Part shown: piece by piece, positions 28,275-36,263 of the stretch
Numbering within the stretch: position 1 is the stretch's first letter
Layout of the letters: each line of letters opens with the position of its first letter
Source: Pseudonocardia sp. HH130629-09
GTDB lineage: Bacteria; Actinomycetota; Actinomycetes; Mycobacteriales; Pseudonocardiaceae
Direction of reading: 5' to 3'
Assembly (NCBI RefSeq): GCF_001294645.1
Contig: NZ_CP011868.1
Span: forward strand, 4,464,001 to 4,528,000
DNA length: 64,000 nt
The notes under the pieces: model-generated
What the model was told of the DNA's origin: nothing
Databases searched by the model: none
What the model saw: the letters and a program-made list of their open reading frames with translations, nothing else
Translations under genes and position numbers: made by a program

Positions 28275-29528
28275 TCAGTCGGAGACCGGCGTACGGAGCA
28301 ACTCGCCCGCCGCCGGGGGTGGTCCGACGCGATCCGGACCGCGTCCGCTGCCACCGTCGGTGACCAGATCCGACGGCACGACCGGGGTGTCGAGCAGGGC
28401 CGCCAGCGCAGCGGCCGGACCGTCCGGGGCCGCGGCCAGCCGGGCGCGCACGAGCGGGCCGCCCTCGGCGTAGGTGACCGGGTAGGTGCGCCACTGGGGA
28501 TGGTCGAGGAAGTCGAGCATCCGCCGCGCCCGGTCGTCGTCGACCAGCAGCCATCGGGACAGGTGGGCGAGCACCGCGTCGGGGCCGGCGCCCTCGACGT
28601 GGCGCATGAGCGCGGCGTCGAGCCGGACCCGGCCGAGCAGGTCCAGCTCCCGTTCGATCCGCTCGGCGGCCGGGCCGTCGAGGTGCACGCCGACGCCCGC
28701 GAGGACGCGTTCGGCGACCGGGCCCCAGCCGGGGCCGGGCACCACGTCGACGGCGGCCTCCGCCGCGCCCTCCGCGACGAGCCCCTGCGGGCTGTGGACC
28801 AGTCGCAGCGCCAGCTCCGGGTGCCGCGCCGACGCGATCTCGACCCGGCAGTACTGCAGGTGGTGGCCGGGGTAGGCCTCGTGGGCGAGCAACGGCAGCA
28901 GCGACCCGGCGCGCACCCGGCCGGTCGTCGCGACCGAGACCCGGCTGTGCAGCCCGCCGCGGTAGCGGGTGAACGCCGTCCAGGGACGCGCGCCGACGAG
29001 GCCGACGTCGGCGCGCTCGCCGGCCGGGAGCCCCAGCGTGTCGCGGGTGCGGCCGCGCAGCTCCGCAACGACGGCGGCGACCGCGGCGGCCAACCGGTCG
29101 GCCGGGACGACGTCCGCGGCCCGGTGGTCCCGCATCCGGGCGGCCAGCGGACCGCGCCCGGGCAGCACCGCCGCCAGCCTGCGGTGCGCCTCGTGCAGCT
29201 CGTCCGGCTCGCTGCGACGCGGGACCACCCCGAACAGGTCGCGGACCTGCTCGAGGTAGCCGATGTCGTCGCCGGCGAGCAGCCGGGCCCGGCACCGCAG
29301 CGCGACCAGCAGCGCCTCCAGGTACCGGCGACGGCCGGCCGGGAGTTCCGCGGCCGCGACCTCCGCACGCAGCCGTCCGGCCGTGACGACCAGGGCCGCC
29401 GGGTCCTGGAGCGGCTCCGCGGCCACCCGCCGGGCGATCGACGGGTACGGCGGCGGCCCGTCCAGCACCCCCGGCCGCAGCCGGTCCAGCCGCGACGCGA
29501 GCTCCGCCGTCGCGTGCAGCAGGTCCAC
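28275..29528 (-). CDS. DUF885-like zinc-dependent peptidase-fold protein
   Basis: A 417-residue protein. The motif LLPLLAHEAYPGHHLQYCRVE at about residues 211-230 matches the HExxPGHHxQ signature of DUF885, a family with gluzincin-like metallopeptidase features. His216, Glu217 and His222 are the likely metal or catalytic residues. The surrounding helical sequence is Ala/Arg-rich and diverged. No signal peptide is seen, so it is cytoplasmic. The start is GTG 29528, placed for a leaderless transcript (TACGCT just upstream). Substrate unknown; activity not assured. Confidence 0.75.
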   Translation of the reverse strand: MDLLHATAELASRLDRLRPGVLDGPPPYPSIARRVAAEPLQDPAALVVTAGRLRAEVAAAELPAGRRRYLEALLVALRCRARLLAGDDIGYLEQVRDLFGVVPRRSEPDELHEAHRRLAAVLPGRGPLAARMRDHRAADVVPADRLAAAVAAVVAELRGRTRDTLGLPAGERADVGLVGARPWTAFTRYRGGLHSRVSVATTGRVRAGSLLPLLAHEAYPGHHLQYCRVEIASARHPELALRLVHSPQGLVAEGAAEAAVDVVPGPGWGPVAERVLAGVGVHLDGPAAERIERELDLLGRVRLDAALMRHVEGAGPDAVLAHLSRWLLVDDDRARRMLDFLDHPQWRTYPVTYAEGGPLVRARLAAAPDGPAAALAALLDTPVVPSDLVTDGGSGRGPDRVGPPPAAGELLRTPVSD

Positions 29529-29837
29529 CCCCGGAGCGTAGGCGGCCCGGAACCGAACGACCGCGGGGGCGGCCGGTGACGCGTCCGTTCGGACGTATCC
29601 GGCCACGCAGGGTGCACGATCCACGGACGACGACGGCTCGGACGCGCGGGGGCAGAACAACCTATTTGGGGAGTATCGGAACCGTCAGTGAAAGTGTACC
29701 TCGATAGGGTCACGAGATTTGTTTCGTCGGAATAACAGCGGTAGCTTTTCAGGCAGTCGGTACGGGCTCCCCTCGTCAGCGTGCCGGCACGCGTGAGACC
29801 GGCTTCGGGCGGACTCGACACTCAACAGGAGAAAACT
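29529..29837. other. Promoter region of the chaplin-like gene, locally AT-rich
   Basis: 309 bp between divergent genes. The stretch from about 29655 to 29760 is clearly richer in A/T than anything nearby (TATTTGGGGAGTATC; GAGATTTGTTTCGTCGGAA). It is probably the regulated promoter of the secreted protein at 29838. No tRNA or gene is seen. Confidence 0.45.
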
Positions 29838-30227
29838 GTGCTGAAGAAGGCTGGAATCGTGGTTGCGGCCTCCGCCGCGTCCCTGCTCGCCCTGTCCCCG
29901 CTCGCCTTCGCCGGCGACAAGGATGGCGACCACGACCACAAGGGCGGCCACCACCACGGTGCCGAGAACGTCATCGACAAGGACGCCAAGGGCCTCATCG
30001 CCGGCCTGAACGGCAACAACGTCAACGTGCCGATCCAGGCCTGCAACAACAACGTCCCGGTCAACGTGCTGGGCGTGCAGGTCCCGGTCGAGGACGCCTC
30101 CGCCCTCAACGGCCTCACCGGCGCCCTGGGCATCCTGGGCGACGCCAAGGCGAAGTCCGGCGACTCGGTCACGGACCAGTCCGACAACTGCGGCCAGGAG
30201 GCCGGCGCCGGCGACTCGATCGGCTGA
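29838..30227 (+). CDS. Small secreted chaplin-like protein with a His-rich segment
   Basis: A 129-residue secreted protein. The signal peptide is clear (LKKAGIVVAASAASLLALSPLAFA, cleavage before GDKDG). The mature N-terminus is charged and His-rich (GDKDGDHDHKGGHHHGAEN), a potential metal-binding stretch. It is followed by NNVNVPIQACNNNVPVNVLGVQVPVEDASAL, which resembles the V-x-V-P, Asn, Cys pattern of chaplin beta-strand repeats, and a second Cys near the end. It could be a surface-active wall protein; the family call is tentative. GTG 29838 follows AGGAGA, and a terminator follows the gene. Its GC content is lower than that of its neighbours. Confidence 0.7.
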   Translation: MLKKAGIVVAASAASLLALSPLAFAGDKDGDHDHKGGHHHGAENVIDKDAKGLIAGLNGNNVNVPIQACNNNVPVNVLGVQVPVEDASALNGLTGALGILGDAKAKSGDSVTDQSDNCGQEAGAGDSIG

Positions 30228-30242
30228 TCTCCTCGCAGATCT

Positions 30243-30278
30243 GAGAATGCCCCGGAGCTTCTGTTCCGGGGCATTCTC
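30243..30278 (+). terminator. Terminator of the chaplin-like gene
   Basis: A perfect 14-bp stem (30243-30256 and 30265-30278) with an 8-base loop, 16 bp after the stop codon. Confidence 0.8.
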
Positions 30279-30525
30279 GCGTGTCACCCCTGAGCACCCG
30301 CCAGAGTGACCGGAATTCCGCCGGGTCACCGTTCACCGCGTCCGCGCGGTCGAGTTCACTCCGTCGTGTCGACGCCACCGACACCGATCTGATTCACCAA
30401 TGACGTAATCACGCTCCGTACTCGGGCCGGCGGCCTCGCCGGTCGCCCTCCTCCCGGACACGTTCCAGAGCGCACGACGGTGCCGGACACCGGGCCACGC
30501 ACACCGACCCCCGGACGCCGGACAC

Positions 30526-30586
30526 GATCACCGGTTGTGGAGCGGAGCGTCCGCAACGCGAACGTCGGACTCCACGACCGGTGATC
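30526..30586. repeat. Long inverted repeat upstream of a decayed secreted-protein copy
   Basis: Arms 30526-30542 and 30570-30586 pair over 17 bp with one mismatch. Inside them lie further short complementary words (TCCG and CGGA). The whole 61 bp could form a cruciform or RNA hairpin. It lies in a region without an intact gene (30279-30775). Confidence 0.65.
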
Positions 30587-30600
30587 ATGCAGCCCGACAG

Positions 30601-30775
30601 GTGAAACCAGCCGAGCCGGAGCAGGGCGGCGCGCTGAGCCCGCTCGCGTTCGCGGGTGAGCACGGTTGCGACACCTACATCGAGGACAGCAGCACCAAGG
30701 CCGAGACCTCGACCGTCGAGGGCTCCGAGAGAGCTACGGCGAGTGAGTCGACCGGGAGCTACGGTCGATCCGAGT
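30601..30775 (+). pseudogene. Decayed paralogue of the chaplin-like gene
   Basis: From GTG 30601 the reading frame gives ALSPLAFAGEHG, almost the same as ALSPLAFAGDKD at the signal-peptide cleavage site of the intact protein at 29838. The hydrophobic core before it has been lost (VKPAEPEQGG). An acidic Ser/Thr-rich stretch follows, and the frame runs into the antisense of uppS without a chaplin-like core. It is most simply a broken duplicate; a short rearranged gene is the alternative. Confidence 0.45.
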
Positions 30776-31552
30776 TCATCCGCCGAAACGTCGGTGTCGC
30801 GCGCCGAAGTCGCGCAGGGCGCGCAGGAAATCGACGCGGCGGAACTCGGGCCAGTAGGCCTCGCAGAACCAGAACTCCGAGTGGGCCGACTGCCACAGCA
30901 GGAACCCCGACAGACGTTGCTCACCGCTGGTCCGGATGACGAGGTCCGGGTCGGGCTGACCGGAGGTGTAGAGGTGCTCCGCGATGTGGTCGACGTCGAG
31001 CGACTCCGCGAGCTCCTCGATCGTCCGTCCCGCCTCCGCCTGGGTCAGCAGCATCTTGCGGACGGCGTCCGCGATCTCCTGCCGGCCGCCGTAGCCGACG
31101 GCGACGTTCAGCTGGATGCCCCCGCGGTCGCTGGTACGGGCGACCGCCGCGGTCAGCCGGTCGGCCAGGCTGCTCGGCAACAGCTCCATCGCGCCGACCA
31201 CCCGCAGCCGCCACGGCGTGTCCGGACCGGAGAGGTCGTCGACGACCCCGGCGATGATCTCCAGAAGGTCCTTCAGCTCCTCCGGGGAGCGGGTGTCCAG
31301 GTTGTCGGTGGACAGCAGGAACACCGTGACGACCTCGACGCCGGCCTCCGAGCACCAGCCGAGCATCTCCGCGATCTTTGCCGCGCCGGCGCGGTGCCCC
31401 TCCGCGGGGTCGACCAGGCCGGCCTCCCGCGCCCAGCGGCGGTTGCCGTCGAGGATGAGCGCCACGTGCCTGGGCCGCTCGGCCCCGGCGATCTGACGCA
31501 GGATCCTGCGCTCGTACACCGTGTAGAGCAGGTCTCGGAGGGCCACGTACAC
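30776..31552 (-). CDS. uppS: cis-Prenyltransferase (UppS family, short-chain type)
   Basis: A 258-residue cis-isoprenyl diphosphate synthase. The signature HVALILDGNRRWAREAGL contains the catalytic Asp. VTVFLLSTDNLDTRSPEEL, LNVAVGYGGRQEIADAV, DPDLVIRTSGEQRLSGFLLWQSAHSEFWF and WPEFRRVDFLRAL follow in order. In mycobacteria the gene at the equivalent place (Rv1086, from memory) makes Z,E-farnesyl diphosphate, so this copy may feed the long-chain enzyme and hence undecaprenyl/decaprenyl phosphate for the cell wall. The GTG at 31552 is used; another GTG lies two codons in. Confidence 0.93.
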   Translation of the reverse strand: MYVALRDLLYTVYERRILRQIAGAERPRHVALILDGNRRWAREAGLVDPAEGHRAGAAKIAEMLGWCSEAGVEVVTVFLLSTDNLDTRSPEELKDLLEIIAGVVDDLSGPDTPWRLRVVGAMELLPSSLADRLTAAVARTSDRGGIQLNVAVGYGGRQEIADAVRKMLLTQAEAGRTIEELAESLDVDHIAEHLYTSGQPDPDLVIRTSGEQRLSGFLLWQSAHSEFWFCEAYWPEFRRVDFLRALRDFGARHRRFGG

Positions 31553-31626
31553 GGAGCCTAGTCCCGCGTGTGGCGTTCGTCCGCCGGACGGGACCCCCGC
31601 CGTCTCGACCCGTAACGTCGGGGCGT

Positions 31627-32289
31627 GTGAGCATCGCCCCGTCCGTCCCGCTCAAGCCCCGTATGCGGGGCTGGCTGCACCTGTGGAGCCTCGTCGGTTC
31701 CGTCTTCGCGTGCGCCGCACTGATCAGCGTCGCGGGGGCGCTCGTCGGGACCTCCGCGGCCGTGGCCACGGCCGTCTACACACTGACCACGTTCGGCTTG
31801 TTCGGGATCAGCGCGCTGTACCACCGGCACACCTGGGTCGACCCGGCCCGGCGACGGCTGATGAAGCGCCTCGACCACTCGATGATCTTCCTGTTCATCG
31901 CGGGCACCTACACGCCGGTCTCGGTGCTGGCGCTCCCCGTGGCGACCGCCACCTGGGTGCTCGCCGTCGTCTGGGGCGGGGCACTCGCCGGGGTCGCGCT
32001 CAAGCTCGCCTGGCCGACCGCGCCGGCCTGGGTGGGGGTGCCGATCTACATCGCGCTCGGGTGGGTCGCGGTGTTCGTGCTGCCCGGGCTGCTGGCCGGA
32101 GGCGGGGTCGCCGCGCTCGTCCTGCTGCTCGCCGGCGGGGCGCTCTACACCGTCGGCGCGGTCATGTACGCGCTGCGACGGCCCGACCCGTGGCCCGCGA
32201 CGTTCGGCTACCACGAGTTCTTCCACGCCGCGACGGTCCTGGCCTGGGCCTGCCACCACGTCGCGATCTGGCTGGTCCTGCTGCGCTGA
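31627..32289 (+). CDS. Hemolysin III / YqfA-type membrane protein
   Basis: A 220-residue, seven-helix membrane protein of the hemolysin III (PAQR-like) family. Conserved histidines are present in SALYHRHTWVD, KRLDHSMIFLFIAGTYTPV and FGYHEFFHAATVLAWACHH, which in the wider family form a metal site. The GTG at 31627 follows TAACGT, so a leaderless transcript is likely. It is divergent from the uppS gene, as in mycobacteria. Its role is probably membrane homeostasis; the haemolysin name is historical. Confidence 0.92.
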   Translation: MSIAPSVPLKPRMRGWLHLWSLVGSVFACAALISVAGALVGTSAAVATAVYTLTTFGLFGISALYHRHTWVDPARRRLMKRLDHSMIFLFIAGTYTPVSVLALPVATATWVLAVVWGGALAGVALKLAWPTAPAWVGVPIYIALGWVAVFVLPGLLAGGGVAALVLLLAGGALYTVGAVMYALRRPDPWPATFGYHEFFHAATVLAWACHHVAIWLVLLR

Positions 32290-32319
32290 GCCGCATGCGC
32301 CGGCGCGGAGAGGTCGCGC

Positions 32320-32616
32320 TCAGGGGCGCGTCGGCCCGGCGTGGCCGCGGTCGGTCGTGGTGCCCGGTGCGGTCCCGGCCGGGTCGGCGCCCTCGGCGTC
32401 GCCGTCGAAGGACTCCGGGAGCCGGGTGATGCGCTTGCTCATGTTGCGGACGAGGAACACCGTCGCCAGCAACAGGAGCAGCACGATCGCCAGCCCGGCG
32501 GGTGCGGCGTTGCCCCATTCCGGCAGCTGCCCGGGGGGCGGCGGCCGGTCCTGCGTCGGGACGAGCAGGCCCGTCACGACCTGGTTCACCACAGCCGTCA
32601 CGTTCTCGACCTGCAC
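32320..32616 (-). CDS. Small single-pass membrane protein downstream of mca
   Basis: A 98-residue protein with one transmembrane helix (APAGLAIVLLLLLATVFLVRNMSKR) and a Gly/Thr/Asp-rich cytoplasmic tail (SFDGDAEGADPAGTAPG). A small membrane protein next to mca is also found in mycobacteria (Rv1083, from memory). It is on the same strand 96 bp after mca and may be co-transcribed. Function unknown. Confidence 0.75.
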   Translation of the reverse strand: MQVENVTAVVNQVVTGLLVPTQDRPPPPGQLPEWGNAAPAGLAIVLLLLLATVFLVRNMSKRITRLPESFDGDAEGADPAGTAPGTTTDRGHAGPTRP

Positions 32617-32712
32617 CGCCGCGCGCCTCCGTACTCCGGTTCCCGGATCATCGGCACCGTCCCGGAGCTGCGGGACGGGCCGGTGGCCAGGCTACCCGCG
32701 GGGCCCGCGCCC

Positions 32713-33663
32713 TCAGCCGGCGCGGCGGCGCTCCCCGCCGACCTCGACGGGGATGCCGGCGAACAGGTCGTCCTCCGGGATGTCGGTGTCGACCAGGGAG
32801 TGGACCAGCTCGTAGTCCTCGGTGGGCCAGACCCGGGCCTGCACCTCGAGCGGGGTGAAGAAGAACCTGCTGTTCGGGTCGATCTGGGTGGCGTGCGCGC
32901 GCAACGCGTCGTCCCGCCGGCCGAACCAGTCCGCGCACGGGACCCTGGTGGTCACCCGGGTGCCGGGGTCGGGCCGGTCGCTCGTCCAGTTGTCCAGCCA
33001 CTCCGCGTACGGCGACTCCTGGCCGGACTCGACGATCGCGTTGTGGAAGGCCTCCAGCCGGGCCTTGGAGAAGCCGTGGCCGTAGTACAGCTTCACCGGC
33101 TGCCACGGTGCGCCGGACTCGAGCAGGCGCGCCGGGTCGCCGGCCGCCTCCCAGGCCGCCATCGAGATGACGTGGGTGCGGATGTGGTCCGGGTGCGGGT
33201 ACCCGCCGTTCTCGTCGTAGGTGACGATCACATGCGGGCGGAACTCGCGGATCACCCGCACCAAGGCGGCGGTCTGCTCCTCGACGTCGCCCAGGGCGAA
33301 GCAGCCCTCGGGGAGCGGGGGCGTGGGGTCGCCCTCGGGCAGACCCGAGTCGACGAAGCCGAGCCACACGTGCTGCACGCCGAGGATCTCGGCGGCGCGC
33401 GCCATCTCCGCGTTGCGGACGGAGGCCATGTTCTCCAGGACGTCCGGCCGCTCCATGGCGGGGTTCAGGATGCTGCCCCGCTCGCCACCGGTGCAGGTCA
33501 CGACCATGACCTCGTGACCCTCGTCGACGTACCGGGCGGTGGTCGCCGCGCCCTTGGACGACTCGTCGTCGGGGTGGGCGTGCACCGTCATCAACCGGGG
33601 ACGCTCGCCGGGCGCCGGGAGCTGCACCGGACGCGGGGCGGACGGGGTGTGCTGCGTAGCCAT
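32713..33663 (-). CDS. mca: Mycothiol S-conjugate amidase
   Basis: A 316-residue LmbE/MshB-family zinc amidase that cleaves mycothiol-toxin conjugates to release a mercapturic acid. The zinc motif HAHPDDE is near the N-terminus and the second His motif is [22 protein letters not shown] and DSGLPEGD are also typical of Mca. I start at ATG 33663, with GGAGGA about 9 nt upstream; a GTG eight codons earlier overlaps that site. It marks the organism as a mycothiol producer. Confidence 0.95.
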   Translation of the reverse strand: MATQHTPSAPRPVQLPAPGERPRLMTVHAHPDDESSKGAATTARYVDEGHEVMVVTCTGGERGSILNPAMERPDVLENMASVRNAEMARAAEILGVQHVWLGFVDSGLPEGDPTPPLPEGCFALGDVEEQTAALVRVIREFRPHVIVTYDENGGYPHPDHIRTHVISMAAWEAAGDPARLLESGAPWQPVKLYYGHGFSKARLEAFHNAIVESGQESPYAEWLDNWTSDRPDPGTRVTTRVPCADWFGRRDDALRAHATQIDPNSRFFFTPLEVQARVWPTEDYELVHSLVDTDIPEDDLFAGIPVEVGGERRRAG

Positions 33664-33990
33664 CGGGGCGAGTTCCTCCACGGTCACCGGACTCGGGTCC
33701 CGCGCCGGGGGTCTGCCGGCGACGGGCGGCGAGGTCGTGCTCTGGGGACGATCCTGGCAGAGGGGACCGACAGGGACCGGCGAGCACGGGCTCCGGGATC
33801 GGCAACGCCGTCACCGGTGCCATCTGTTCCCGCGCGGCCGCCGGCCTGCGGCGGGCGGTTCCGGCCGCGGCGCGGTACGCCGCGGGGCCGCCGTCGGCAA
33901 CCCTGCTACCTGCGAATAGTCGGATGTGGGGAACTAAGCGGACCCCGCGCCCGTTCACCGAAAGGCTGCGGCGAGCAGCACCCCCCGTGG
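33664..33990. other. Intergenic region between mca and the greA promoter
   Basis: About 330 bp between divergent genes. It must carry the mca promoter. No plausible gene is seen on either strand; in relatives a DUF4307 membrane protein gene sits between greA and mca, and I find no trace of it here. Confidence 0.45.
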
Positions 33991-34031
33991 TAAGCTCGGG
34001 ACCTCACGACCCGCAGGCGGGTCGTGTTTTT
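33991..34031 (+). promoter_or_regulatory. greA extended -10 followed at once by an intrinsic terminator (attenuator)
   Basis: TGG-TAAGCT (33988-33996) is a good extended -10. About 8 bp later comes a 9-bp stem (34005-34013 and 34018-34026) with a 4-base loop and the run TTTTTCCTT (34027-34035). This is one of the few T-tract terminators in the window. No plus-strand gene upstream needs it, so transcripts starting here would end after about 30 nt unless they read through to greA at 34131. Confidence 0.6.
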
Positions 34032-34130
34032 CCTTACTCGGGGCGTGCCGCTCGGAGCCGCCACCCCCGTGTGCCCCGCCGGGCGCCAGGCGTTCCGGCG
34101 GCGACACGTCCTGTTCTCCTGGAGGAGTTG

Positions 34131-34625
34131 ATGACGGTGACGGACACCCAGGCCACCTGGCTGACCCAGGACGCCTACGACCGGCTGAAGGCCGAGCTGG
34201 ACGGGTTGATCGAGAACCGGCCCGTCATCGCTGCGGAGATCAACGCCCGCCGCGAGGAGGGCGACCTGAAGGAGAACGGCGGCTACCACGCCGCCCGCGA
34301 GGAGCAGGGCCAGCAGGAGGCCCGCATCCGCCAGCTCCAGGAGCTGCTGCGCACCGCCCAGGTCGGCACCGTGCCGTCCAGCTCCGACGAGGCGTCCCCC
34401 GGCACCGTCCTCGAGATCCGGTACGAGGACGACGACGAGACCGAGAAGGTCCTGCTCGGTTCCCGCGAGGAGGGCAGCCACGGCGACCTCCAGGTCATCT
34501 CCCCGAACTCCCCGCTCGGCGCGGCACTGCTCGGCGCCAAGCCGGGTGACACCCGCGAGTACCAGCTGCCCGACGGCGGCCGCATGACGGTGACCCTGGC
34601 GTCGGTGGAGGCGTTCACGGGCTGA
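34131..34625 (+). CDS. greA: Transcription elongation factor GreA
   Basis: A 164-residue GreA that inserts its coiled coil into the RNA polymerase secondary channel and stimulates cleavage of backtracked RNA. The coiled-coil tip with the acidic pair is visible in [24 protein letters not shown]. The C-terminal domain ends [36 protein letters not shown] 34131 follows GGAGGAG. Its leader holds a promoter-proximal terminator, and a strong bidirectional terminator follows the gene. Confidence 0.96.
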   Translation: MTVTDTQATWLTQDAYDRLKAELDGLIENRPVIAAEINARREEGDLKENGGYHAAREEQGQQEARIRQLQELLRTAQVGTVPSSSDEASPGTVLEIRYEDDDETEKVLLGSREEGSHGDLQVISPNSPLGAALLGAKPGDTREYQLPDGGRMTVTLASVEAFTG

Positions 34626-34640
34626 CCCCACCCACCCCGC

Positions 34641-34674
34641 CGAACGGGCCCGGCCGGTCGGCCGGGCCCGTTCG
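34641..34674. terminator. Terminator between greA and ilvA
   Basis: Perfect 16-base arms (34641-34656 and 34659-34674) around a 2-base centre; in practice the innermost bases form the loop. It serves the convergent pair. Confidence 0.8.
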
Positions 34675-34691
34675 CGTGCAGGGGGTGGCGG

Positions 34692-35927
34692 TCAGGGGGT
34701 GGCGACGGCGTGCCCGGCGTCGCGCAGGTCGGCGAGGATGGCGTCGCGGTGCTCGGGCCCACGGGTCTCGACGCTGAGTTCGACGTCGACCTCCCCCACC
34801 GCCAGCGCGCCGCTGATCCGCGAGTGCGCCACGTCGGTGACGTTCGCCCCGAGCCGCCCGACCCGGGCCAGGAGCTCCGCGAGCGCGCCGGGACGGTCGG
34901 GCATGCGCAGGTGCAACGTGAGGTAGCGCGACGAGGCGACCAGGCCGTGTCGGATGACCTGCAGCAGCACGAGCGGGTCGACGTTGCCGCCGGACAGCAC
35001 GCACACGACCGGCCCCGGCCAGCGGCCCGGGTGCTCCAGCAGCGCGGCGACCGACGCGGCGCCGGCCGGCTCCACGATCATCTTCGCCCGCTCCAGGCAG
35101 TGCAGGAGGGCCGCGGACAGCGCGTCCTCCGACACCGTGACCATCTCGTCGATCAGGGCGGAGACCTGCGCGAACGTGACGTCCCCCGGGCGTCCGACCG
35201 CGATCCCGTCGGCCATCGTGCGCATCCCGCCGACCGGCATCGGCCGACCCGCCGCCAGTGACGAGGGCCAGGCCGCCGCGCCCGCCGCCTGCACTCCGAC
35301 GATCCGCAGGTCCGGTCGGGCGGCCCGCATGACCGCGGCCGTCCCGCCGAGCAGTCCGCCACCACCCGCGGAGACGAGCACCGTCCCGACGTCGGGGACC
35401 TGTTCGAGGATCTCGCAGCCGACGGTGCCCTGGCCGGCGATGATGTCGGTGTGGTCGAAGGGGTGCACGAACACCGCGCCCGACCGCTCCGCGGCGGCGG
35501 TCGCGGCCGTGACCGCCTCGTCGACGGTGCGGCCGGTGAGCACGACCTCGGCTCCGTAGCCGCGGGTCGCGTCGACCTTCGGCAGCGCCGCTCGCTCGGG
35601 CATGTAGACCGTGGCGCGCACGCCGAGCAACCGTGCCGCGAGCGCGACGCCCTGGGCGTGGTTGCCCGCCGACGCCGCGACGACGCCGCCGGCGCGCTCG
35701 TCGTCGGACAGGCGGGCGATGCGGGTGTAGGCACCGCGGATCTTGAACGAACCGGTGCGCTGGAGGTTCTCGCACTTCAGTCCGACCCGGGTGCCGGTCA
35801 GGTCGGAGAGGGCGCGGGCACCGGCGACGGGTGTGGTGCGCACGACGCCGGCGAGCAGTTCCCGGGCGAAGAGCACATCGCCGGCGGTGACCGGGGGGAT
35901 GACGGGGGCGTCCTGTGGGGCGGCCAT
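34692..35927 (-). CDS. ilvA: Threonine ammonia-lyase (ACT-domain type)
   Basis: A 411-residue PLP enzyme that deaminates threonine to 2-oxobutanoate. The PLP Lys is in LQRTGSFKIRGAY, the phosphate-binding loop is SAGGGGLLGG, and VVAASAGNHAQGVALAA is conserved. The last 80 residues (RYLTLHLRMPDRPGALAELLARVGRLGANVTDVAH) form one ACT domain, so it resembles the short catabolic or biosynthetic TdcB/IlvA group rather than E. coli IlvA with two ACT-like domains. ATG 35927 gives the usual N-terminus. Confidence 0.93.
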   Translation of the reverse strand: MAAPQDAPVIPPVTAGDVLFARELLAGVVRTTPVAGARALSDLTGTRVGLKCENLQRTGSFKIRGAYTRIARLSDDERAGGVVAASAGNHAQGVALAARLLGVRATVYMPERAALPKVDATRGYGAEVVLTGRTVDEAVTAATAAAERSGAVFVHPFDHTDIIAGQGTVGCEILEQVPDVGTVLVSAGGGGLLGGTAAVMRAARPDLRIVGVQAAGAAAWPSSLAAGRPMPVGGMRTMADGIAVGRPGDVTFAQVSALIDEMVTVSEDALSAALLHCLERAKMIVEPAGAASVAALLEHPGRWPGPVVCVLSGGNVDPLVLLQVIRHGLVASSRYLTLHLRMPDRPGALAELLARVGRLGANVTDVAHSRISGALAVGEVDVELSVETRGPEHRDAILADLRDAGHAVATP

Positions 35928-36018
35928 CCCGGCAGTCTCGCATCGCCCCGGGTAACCTCGCCGGTGTCTCACCGGGCGTGACGTCTCCAGCGCGCCCGGT
36001 GTCGGGAGGGACTCGCGA

Positions 36019-36246
36019 ATGACGCGCCTGCGCACCACCGCACCGCTGCTGCTGGCCGCCGGCCTGGCCGCGCTGGCGCTGGCGACCGTGCAGGACGCGG
36101 GCTGCGCGGATCCGGGGCGCTACGAGCCCCACGGCGACGGAACGTGGTCGCTGGTCGGCGGCTGCGTCGACCCGGGTGACCTGGTCGTCCCGCCGCCGCC
36201 GGTCGTCGAGCCGCCCGCGCCGTCGCCGGAGCAGTCCCGCAGCTGA
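36019..36246 (+). CDS. Small exported Pro-rich protein
   Basis: A 75-residue protein with an N-terminal signal sequence (MTRLRTTAPLLLAAGLAALALATVQDAGCA). A short Gly/Cys segment and a Pro-rich end (DLVVPPPPVVEPPAPSPEQSRS) follow. ATG 36019 has GGGAGGG 8-9 nt upstream. It lies alone between ilvA (divergent) and metB (convergent). Function not recognised. Confidence 0.6.
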   Translation: MTRLRTTAPLLLAAGLAALALATVQDAGCADPGRYEPHGDGTWSLVGGCVDPGDLVVPPPPVVEPPAPSPEQSRS

Positions 36247-36263
36247 GCCGCACCGGGCGGGGG

